Assembly (NCBI RefSeq): GCF_000399685.1
Contig: NZ_KB976987.1
Location: 2,681,954 to 2,745,953, forward strand
Direction of reading: 5' to 3'
Source: Acinetobacter pittii ANC 4050
Lineage (GTDB): Bacteria > Pseudomonadota > Gammaproteobacteria > Pseudomonadales > Moraxellaceae
Length of the DNA stretch: 64,000 nt
The first letter of the stretch is position 1, and each line of letters begins with the position of its first letter. The notes under the pieces are model-generated. The model was given only the letters and a program-made list of their open reading frames with translations, made no database searches and was not told the origin of the DNA. Shown piece by piece: positions 58,125-64,000 of this stretch. The position numbers and the translations under genes are program-made.

Positions 58125-58975
58125 ACGGTCTCTCCATGTTGCTTTGACATCTCCCAAGCTAACAATGCCAATTTACGCCCCTTTTGCCAATGATATTCTC
58201 CGACCATTCCTGTTGCGCGGATCACTCGATGGCAAGGAATCAAATATGCAATCGGATTTTGTCCAATTGCGGTAGCAACGGCTCTAACTGCTTTAGGCTT
58301 GCCAATTTGCTCTGCAATATCTTGGTAAGTCCGAAGTTGCCCTTCTGGAATGGTGAGCAAAGCTTCCCATACTTGTAGCTGAAATGGGGTTCCAGCCAAA
58401 TTAAGTGGAAGTTTTTGCTGTAAGTGTTCTGAAAAATCCTGTTCAAACCACTTTGCAATTTGTTGATGCCAAATCGGTGACTGATTTTTTAATTGAGCTT
58501 TCGGAAAAGACTGTTGAATGAGATTTTCAATATTCTCGTGAGTTTCGATAAATCGAATAGAACATATGCCTTTTTCACTACTGACCACCAACAACTCACC
58601 AAATGGGCTTGTCTCAACCGAATAATTAAGAATAACGCCTTCGCCCTGCTGTTTATACTCACCGGGTGTCATCCCTTCAAGCTGAATAAACAGATCATGT
58701 AAACGACCAGTACCAGATAAACCCGTATTTAACGCAGTTTCTAATAAACTCCGTTGTTGCAACAGATAATATTTGGCCTGCTGCAAACTCATATATTGAA
58801 CGAATTTTTTAGGGCTGATCCCTACCCATTCCTGAAACTGACGTTGGATATAACCTGAACTTAAATTCATATGACTCGCAACATCGTCCAGACTGGGTTG
58901 CTGGTCCAGATGTTCATATAAATATTCAATTACAGTGGCAATTACAGCAAATTGCCGAGAAGAAAGCATTTGCAT
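58121..58975 (-). CDS. Ada-like AraC regulator fused to O6-methylguanine-DNA methyltransferase
   Basis: A 284-residue two-domain protein. Residues about 1-110 are an AraC-type HTH pair (DDVASHMNLSSGYIQRQFQEWVGISPKKFVQ). Residues about 120-278 are a methyltransferase with NxGxP-like IGQNPIAYLIPCHRVI, whose Cys accepts the methyl group. The N-terminal zinc/Cys domain of E. coli Ada, which senses phosphotriester methylation, is missing. It overlaps alkB by 4 bp, so the two are translationally coupled. Confidence 0.87.
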   Translation of the reverse strand: MQMLSSRQFAVIATVIEYLYEHLDQQPSLDDVASHMNLSSGYIQRQFQEWVGISPKKFVQYMSLQQAKYYLLQQRSLLETALNTGLSGTGRLHDLFIQLEGMTPGEYKQQGEGVILNYSVETSPFGELLVVSSEKGICSIRFIETHENIENLIQQSFPKAQLKNQSPIWHQQIAKWFEQDFSEHLQQKLPLNLAGTPFQLQVWEALLTIPEGQLRTYQDIAEQIGKPKAVRAVATAIGQNPIAYLIPCHRVIRATGMVGEYHWQKGRKLALLAWEMSKQHGETV

Positions 58976-59051
58976 GTGTCACCTCCTTAGCACTTATATC
59001 TTACATTAAAGTAGCCAAAGTCTTGTGACGACCCGATTCTTGCACTCTTCA

Positions 59052-59084
59052 AAAATAAAAAAGCCTTTCATTGTAGAAAGGCTT
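59052..59084 (-). terminator. Terminator of pgsA
   Basis: AAGCCTTTC and GAAAGGCTT pair around ATTGTA; on the minus strand a T-rich run follows. Confidence 0.85.
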
Positions 59085-59101
59085 CATCATTCAATATGCA
59101 C

Positions 59102-59689
59102 TTAAGGTTGCTTTAAATAAGGCCAAGCTGCTTTGAGATAAATAAACATAGACCATAAAGTTAAAATGACCGCTGTATATAACAAAGCATAGGCAAGCAT
59201 TTCTAAAGGTTCCCAATTGAGCAAGAACACACTAATGGCAATCATCTGAAAGGCTGTTTTATATTTACCTACAGTCGATACTGCCACACTGGTGCGTGCA
59301 CCCAGTTCAGCCATCCATTCACGTAAAGCAGAAACTGTAATTTCTCGCGAAATAATCACAATTGCTGCAAAAGCCATTGAAATGGTTGGGTTCCACTGTA
59401 CTAAAACAATCAGTGCAGCCGCCACCATGAGCTTATCTGCAACTGGATCTAAGAAACGGCCAAATGCTGAAGTCTGGTTTAAAGTTCGTGCCAAATAGCC
59501 ATCAAACCAATCGGTAATAGCAGCAAACACAAAAATAGCCGTCAAGATAATATGACGACTCATACTTCCTTCGTGCTCACCAATACCCATTGCAGGCGGC
59601 CAATACGCAATCACCAAAAATACAGGAATAAGCGCGATACGCGCCAACGTTAGGATATTTGGGATATTCAGGATTCGCCCTGTGGTCAT
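59102..59689 (-). CDS. pgsA: CDP-diacylglycerol-glycerol-3-phosphate 3-phosphatidyltransferase
   Basis: The ATG at 59689 gives 195 residues; a TTG four codons upstream is possible. The CDP-alcohol phosphotransferase signature is clear: DWFDGYLARTLNQTSAFGRFLDPVADK, with its ordered Asp residues. About five membrane helices are visible, beginning NIPNILTLARI. It makes phosphatidylglycerol phosphate, the first committed step to PG and cardiolipin. Near uvrC, as in many gamma-proteobacteria, but here a thioesterase gene lies between. Confidence 0.93.
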   Translation of the reverse strand: MTTGRILNIPNILTLARIALIPVFLVIAYWPPAMGIGEHEGSMSRHIILTAIFVFAAITDWFDGYLARTLNQTSAFGRFLDPVADKLMVAAALIVLVQWNPTISMAFAAIVIISREITVSALREWMAELGARTSVAVSTVGKYKTAFQMIAISVFLLNWEPLEMLAYALLYTAVILTLWSMFIYLKAAWPYLKQP

Positions 59690-59807
59690 AAACACCGCCA
59701 ATTAAGTCTTCAAGCATCTTGTAACAGACAAAAATACTTTCTTCAATATTGTATCTATCTGTAACAGCCACTTTATACGAAATATATGAATCGAGGAAGT
59801 GGACTGC

Positions 59808-60602
59808 TCAAGTAAATACCGTAACAGTTTGCCGTAAAATTGCAATTAAATGATCATTTTGGTCCCAAAGATGGGCAGCTTCTGTGGAATAACCTTCACC
59901 TGCATATTCAGTTACCACTTTATATTTAAACCAGTCATACAATTGATGTTGGAACGGATGGACATAGGTAATGTGCCAAGTTAAAGAACTTGCAGGAGCA
60001 ACTTGCTTAAACATCGGCAATACACCAGGTGGCCAAATATCCATCAAAACAATTAAATCTGGCAAGGTCATTTGACGATTTTCGTGCTTCTCAGGAGAGA
60101 ACCTTGACCATCCTCCAAAGTCAGCATACTGACTTCCTGTAACAGGATAGTGACCTTCTGCCCAGCATACATCAAAATGTTGATAGCATTCTGGCATTTG
60201 TCTAGCAAAAGGAATAGGTTGTAAATCTTCTGGTGGTGCATAAACTGGAACTCTAGGTTCTTGCCGCACATTAATAGTCGATGCACGAGGTACACCAAAG
60301 CTTGCCACCAAAATGGTTTGTACCGCCCCATCTTGCCATAAACGAGTTTCAAGCGTAGTGACCGACTTTCCTTCCCTTAAAATTTCAATAGTCAATTGAG
60401 CAGGCCCCTGCTGTACAGGCCCCACAAAAGTAATACTACAGCTTAATAATCTTTTATTTGGATCTTGAATATTGCAGCAGGCTTTTTGCATGAGTAATCC
60501 AGCGACAAGACCACCAAAAACGGTTCGCCCTTGTAACCACCCTTCAGGTATTTCAATCCATTCCTTTTGTTTTATTTCTTCAAATAATTGCAGTAATGAC
60601 AT
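59808..60602 (-). CDS. Acyl-CoA thioesterase family protein (double hotdog)
   Basis: A 264-residue protein with two hotdog-like halves. The first shows WLQGRTVFGGLVAGLLMQKA and SCSITFVGPVQQGPAQLTIEILREGKSVTTLETRLWQDG; the second shows the pattern ending SLTWHITYVHPFQ and EGYSTEAAHLWDQNDHLIA. This matches the TesB-like thioesterase family, which cleaves acyl-CoA. Chain length is unknown. Placed between uvrC and pgsA on the same strand, with a TetR-like palindrome just upstream. Confidence 0.8.
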   Translation of the reverse strand: MSLLQLFEEIKQKEWIEIPEGWLQGRTVFGGLVAGLLMQKACCNIQDPNKRLLSCSITFVGPVQQGPAQLTIEILREGKSVTTLETRLWQDGAVQTILVASFGVPRASTINVRQEPRVPVYAPPEDLQPIPFARQMPECYQHFDVCWAEGHYPVTGSQYADFGGWSRFSPEKHENRQMTLPDLIVLMDIWPPGVLPMFKQVAPASSLTWHITYVHPFQHQLYDWFKYKVVTEYAGEGYSTEAAHLWDQNDHLIAILRQTVTVFT

Positions 60603-60663
60603 TCACTTCCCTAAAGCACTCTGACTCTTGATGAAACATCTTTCATCATTTTAAAGGGAATGT

Positions 60664-60675
60664 GAATGGTCATTC
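60664..60675. promoter_or_regulatory. Operator-like palindrome upstream of the thioesterase
   Basis: GAATG-GT-CATTC, 62 bp before the thioesterase start and between it and uvrC. The TGAATG-NN-CATT shape is of the kind bound by TetR-family fatty-acid regulators; no regulator gene is nearby. Confidence 0.35.
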
Positions 60676-60723
60676 TTCTACTTATATACCAACTATTTGG
60701 TCACTCAGCATAGAAACGTATCT

Positions 60724-62532
60724 TTATTCATGCAGAATTTTATAAATCGTTCTCGCCATCATCTCACCAAAACCGGGCACAAGAGTGAGCTCTTTTTCAG
60801 ATGCTTTTAAAACACCTTGAATCCCACCAAAATGAGTTAATAAATCTCGACGACGCTTTGGTCCTAATCCTGGAATTGCTTCCAAAACTGAGGTACTACG
60901 GCGTTTATCACGTTTAGCACGATGTTTAGTAATCGCAAAACGATGGGCCTCATCACGCACCTGTTGAATTAAATGCAATGCCTTATGGTCTTCCGGTAAC
61001 TGGATTTTGGTGCCATCAGTAAAATGTAAAGTTTCAAGTCCAGGTTTACGCCCTTCACCTTTGGATACACCGACCATAAAAGCATCTAGTCCAAGCTCTT
61101 GCATAACTTCCATTGCCATATGGAGTTGACCTTTACCACCATCAATCAACAGCAAATCAGGCAATATGGCCTTTTTATAACGGCGTGTTAAAGCTTGTCG
61201 CATAGCAGCATAGTCATCGCCTGCTGTAATATCTTGAATCGCAAATTGGCGGTAGTCACGCTTACGTGCGCCGCCTTGATCAAACACGACACATGACGCA
61301 ATTGGAGCTTCACCCATGGTGTGACTAATATCAAAACATTCAATACGATCGACAGGTCTCCCCACCACTTGCTCTAACTGATGGAAACGTTCATTAAGTT
61401 CTAAATGATTACTCAACTGCCCTTTAATGGCATGTTGAACGTTCATTTCAGCTAACTCTAGCCACTCAGCACGAGTTTCTCGAACATTACTCTTAATCTG
61501 AACTTTTTTCCCAAACTGCTGCGCCAGTGCTTCTTCTAATTCTTTACAGTCAGGCAAAGCAATATTTACGATGAGCTCATTAGGTACTTCATCTGCAACC
61601 TGAAAGTAAAAGTTCGCTATAAAGTCACTCAGCATTTGCCCAAGATCATCACCCAGCATGTCAGGGAAATAACTTTTCCCCCCTAGCATTCGCCCATTAC
61701 GTACATACATAATTTGCACGCATGTCACGCCTGCTTGATATGCAATTGCCAGAATATCTGCTTCGCCTTTGACCTTAAATACGGCTTGTTGCGCTTGCAC
61801 TTCACGTAATAAAGATAAACGATCACGGTAAAAAACAGCTTTTTCAAATTCGAGCTCAGCCGCCGCTTGTTCCATTTTGGCAATGAGCTCTTGATTAAGC
61901 TCTTTGGTATCACCTTGCAAAAAGCGAATACTATTATTAACGTCTTCTTTATAATCTTCGGGCGAAATCAGACCTACACAAGGAGCTGAACACCGCTTGA
62001 TCTGGTATTGCAAACATGGGCGCTTGCGCTGTGAGAAATAGCTATTTTCACACTGACGTACATTAAAAAGTTTTTGCAAAACCAGTAATGTATCACGTGC
62101 ACTATAAGCACTTGGATAAGGCCCAAAAAACTTACCAATTTGGTGCTTCCCTTTGCCGCGACCACTAGCAAGCCGAGGATAAGGCTTATCGGCCGATACA
62201 AAAATATAGACATATGACTTATCGTCCCGCAGCATAATGTTATACGGCGGGCGATGTTGTTTAATTAAGTTTTGTTCTAGGAGTAAAGCTTCAGTTTCTG
62301 AACGAGTAACCAAAGTTTCAATATCATAAATTCGTGCAACTAAAGCTTGCGTTTTAGGATGCTCAATCTTTTTAACAAAATAACTCGACACCCGATTTTT
62401 TAGGTTTTTTGCTTTGCCGACATATAACAATTCACCCTCCTTCCCTAGCATTTTGTAAACACCTGGAAGTTGGGTCAAGTTGGCTAAAATTTTTTCAATA
62501 TGGGGACGAGCGTTTTGATTCACTATTGGCAT
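60724..62532 (-). CDS. uvrC: UvrABC excinuclease subunit C
   Basis: A 602-residue UvrC. The N-terminal GIY-YIG nuclease ([27 protein letters not shown], about 18-45) makes the 3' cut. A Cys-rich [15 protein letters not shown] linker follows, then the UvrB-binding UVR motif (about 204-238) and the RNase H-like nuclease ([11 protein letters not shown]) for the 5' cut. C-terminal helix-hairpin-helix repeats ([23 protein letters not shown]) complete it. It performs the dual incision of nucleotide excision repair. Confidence 0.96.
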   Translation of the reverse strand: MPIVNQNARPHIEKILANLTQLPGVYKMLGKEGELLYVGKAKNLKNRVSSYFVKKIEHPKTQALVARIYDIETLVTRSETEALLLEQNLIKQHRPPYNIMLRDDKSYVYIFVSADKPYPRLASGRGKGKHQIGKFFGPYPSAYSARDTLLVLQKLFNVRQCENSYFSQRKRPCLQYQIKRCSAPCVGLISPEDYKEDVNNSIRFLQGDTKELNQELIAKMEQAAAELEFEKAVFYRDRLSLLREVQAQQAVFKVKGEADILAIAYQAGVTCVQIMYVRNGRMLGGKSYFPDMLGDDLGQMLSDFIANFYFQVADEVPNELIVNIALPDCKELEEALAQQFGKKVQIKSNVRETRAEWLELAEMNVQHAIKGQLSNHLELNERFHQLEQVVGRPVDRIECFDISHTMGEAPIASCVVFDQGGARKRDYRQFAIQDITAGDDYAAMRQALTRRYKKAILPDLLLIDGGKGQLHMAMEVMQELGLDAFMVGVSKGEGRKPGLETLHFTDGTKIQLPEDHKALHLIQQVRDEAHRFAITKHRAKRDKRRSTSVLEAIPGLGPKRRRDLLTHFGGIQGVLKASEKELTLVPGFGEMMARTIYKILHE

Positions 62533-62656
62533 GCATGGCTTAATACTGAATACCTAATGTGATGTTTTCACTTCTACTTTTCAAGTGCTTTACTGTGCCA
62601 GAACATAAATTTGGAAACGGTTTTGGATATGACCCGACAGTCTGTGTCGTACTTGC

Positions 62657-63187
62657 TTAAGAATCGAGACGATAGTAGCTATATTTCACGTCTTTTTCTT
62701 TATAGACCGCATAGGTTTTTTGACGAAAATCTGAGAACCAACCATTCCCTGTATAACCCGCAATATGACCATATGTGTGGCCACTTGTTCGCTCAATAAT
62801 ATAAATATCGCCTTCTTGAGGACGATTAAAAGCAGGTTTAATTTTCTTATAACCGTTCTTCTCAAGCGTATGTCCCCAGTCGGAAGCAGCTACAGGATGC
62901 TTAGACACATCTGCGCCCGCTGCTTGTAGAGCAATACGAATATTTTTGGCGCATTTCTCTTTACTATGATTGGCAGATATACTTTCAAGCTTACTTGAGA
63001 ACTTATGCAAATTAATATTTTGATCTTCAGATTTATGATTTTTGCTTTTAGATCGTTTAGATTTTTCAGGCTTCGAAGCTGCTTTGCTTAACATCGCTTT
63101 AGTTTTTAAATCACCTTGAGAACTGTTCTCTTTTCTCACTTTGATATAGTGAACATATGCATGAGCTGCGTGATGAGCATGAGCCAT
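62657..63187 (-). CDS. Predicted NlpC/P60- or CHAP-like peptidoglycan amidase, possible antibacterial effector
   Basis: A 176-residue protein from the ATG at 63187 (a TTG at 63244 would add 19 residues, WRGFFEDWLAEVG included, but has no ribosome-binding site). The N-terminus is Lys/Ser-rich and polar (about 20-60). The catalytic core shows Cys79 (KEKCAKNIRIALQAAG), a GDIYII strand, then TYGH with His141 and WFSDFRQ (150-155). The Cys...TYGH arrangement resembles type VI effector amidases such as Tae1 and other papain-like amidases. No signal peptide is visible. It is head-to-head with two small genes, as toxin-immunity loci often are. The effector role is inferred. Confidence 0.6.
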   Translation of the reverse strand: MAHAHHAAHAYVHYIKVRKENSSQGDLKTKAMLSKAASKPEKSKRSKSKNHKSEDQNINLHKFSSKLESISANHSKEKCAKNIRIALQAAGADVSKHPVAASDWGHTLEKNGYKKIKPAFNRPQEGDIYIIERTSGHTYGHIAGYTGNGWFSDFRQKTYAVYKEKDVKYSYYRLDS

Positions 63188-63326
63188 TTTAAAACCTACT
63201 TCCGCTAACCAGTCTTCGAAAAAACCGCGCCATTGTAGAATCAAAATTGCTTATTGGCTTTTAATAGTTGTAACAAATTGCCAGCACTGTGAAATGAGTC
63301 ACAAAATTTAATAAAGGTTAATTTCT

Positions 63327-63698
63327 ATGAATAATAAAGAATTTGTCAAAGAACTTATAAATACTGTTTCAGATGAATATATCGATACTTATCAACAGAT
63401 TTATTCATCTACCTTAATCGATAATAAAATTAAAAAAGATCCCTACTGGTTTGATGCTCTCACTTTTTATCAATCTTTATCTCAAAAAGATAAGGAAACC
63501 TTATTTAAAATTATTAAACAGACTACTATTGATAGTACAAGTACGATTTTAGGGATTATTGATGGTCCTGTGAGTTTAAATCAGATCTCTGGTGACTTTA
63601 CACTGACATATACAGAAAATGAGAAGACAATAATTTTAAATGGAGATCTACAAGATGAATTCCTTACCCAAATAACAGAAAGAAACAGCTCACAATGA
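63327..63698 (+). CDS. Small acidic protein, possible immunity partner (DUF6547-like)
   Basis: A 123-residue soluble protein starting 139 bp from the amidase start on the other strand. The central part (FYQSLSQKDKETLFKIIKQTTIDSTSTILGIIDG, about 48-81) resembles a family I remember as DUF6547, whose role is unknown; the match is from memory and not certain. The C-terminal half is beta-rich and acidic. Base composition is more AT-rich than the neighbouring housekeeping genes. Followed 33 bp later by another small gene. Confidence 0.5.
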   Translation: MNNKEFVKELINTVSDEYIDTYQQIYSSTLIDNKIKKDPYWFDALTFYQSLSQKDKETLFKIIKQTTIDSTSTILGIIDGPVSLNQISGDFTLTYTENEKTIILNGDLQDEFLTQITERNSSQ

Positions 63699-63731
63699 TA
63701 TATAAGGAATTATAACGAGGGAGATATAGTT

Positions 63732-63968
63732 ATGAGATTAAAACAAAAAATTATTTATAAAAACTCAAAAAACGAGAAAATCAAATCAATACTAGAACCT
63801 TGGGCAGAAGAATATAATATTGAATCAAATTCTGAAGTAGAGATTATTGTTGAAGGCGATATAGAAAAAGGATATTTAATAATTGAATCAGAGATAGATC
63901 GTGTTGTCATCTATAGTTGGCAAGGAAGTCTTATTCAAGTTTTCAAAAATGGTAAACTTATTGACTAA
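63732..63968 (+). CDS. Small acidic protein of unknown function
   Basis: A 78-residue protein with a good ribosome-binding site (GAGGGAG) and strongly AT-rich codons. It is Glu/Lys/Ile-rich, with a predicted strand-turn-strand pattern (VEIIVEGDIEKGYLIIESEIDRVVIYSW). It resembles the small acidic proteins often found as immunity partners, but I recognise no family. Probably co-transcribed with the gene before it; the operon may continue past the window. Confidence 0.5.
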   Translation: MRLKQKIIYKNSKNEKIKSILEPWAEEYNIESNSEVEIIVEGDIEKGYLIIESEIDRVVIYSWQGSLIQVFKNGKLID

Positions 63969-64000
63969 TCATTTTATTAATAATCTATTCCTTATAACAA

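Overview
The window looks like core chromosome of an Acinetobacter, most likely the calcoaceticus-baumannii complex. The reasons are AT-rich DNA and the Acinetobacter-type gene order tpiA-secG-tRNA-rimP-nusA-infB-rbfA, with pilBCD-coaE alongside. Other Acinetobacter-like traits are a polyphosphate:AMP phosphotransferase, a RecBCD operon in the order recC-recB-recD, and a UbiE with an unusual N-terminal extension. The species call is inference from remembered protein and gene-order patterns, not a database match. I see no insertion sequence, prophage, integron or CRISPR array.

Layout: 1-670 holds the end of a DnaJ-like co-chaperone (cbpA) and its modulator (cbpM). 940-4850 is read leftward: a CorA-type transporter, pnp and rpsO. 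A serine-hydrolase gene (5061-6359) points right and faces recD. The 700 bp between them hold an operator-equipped promoter without a proper gene and a candidate terminated small RNA on the opposite strand. 7061-16258 is recD-recB-recC (leftward), with a strictly periodic array of DnaA-box-like 9-mers over the recD start and a four-cysteine insertion in RecC. 16427-19291 holds two poorly known proteins and the polyphosphate enzyme. 19439-22698 is ubiE-ubiJ-ubiB. 22823-27991 holds an FAD monooxygenase, hisIE, a UvrD-like helicase and an SMC-like ATPase with degenerate catalytic motifs. 28308-34552 is a six-gene Mrp-type Na+/H+ antiporter operon behind a structured leader. 34610-41549 is the leftward translation cluster (rbfA, infB, nusA, rimP, two initiator tRNAs, tRNA-Leu, secG, tpiA).

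41832-46256 is pilB-pilC-pilD-coaE (type IV pilus motor, platform, prepilin peptidase, CoA synthesis). 46253-49768 (leftward) is an EamA exporter, rlmB, ppnP and a TPR-glycosyltransferase. 49883-52670 is recN, an AlgH/YqgE protein and ruvX. 52716-56055 is a three-part AaeXAB-like efflux system, with an IclR regulator divergent to it. 57513-58975 is an alkylation-repair pair (Ada-like regulator/methyltransferase plus AlkB). 59102-62532 is pgsA, an acyl-CoA thioesterase and uvrC. The last 1.4 kb is a more AT-rich accessory patch: a predicted cell-wall amidase facing away from two small genes, organised like a toxin with immunity partners.

Most genes are housekeeping and well supported. The observations most worth checking are the DnaA-box array at recD, the amidase module, the gene-less promoter at 6.6 kb, the RecC cysteine cluster, the degenerate ATPase-helicase pair and the Mrp leader RNA.
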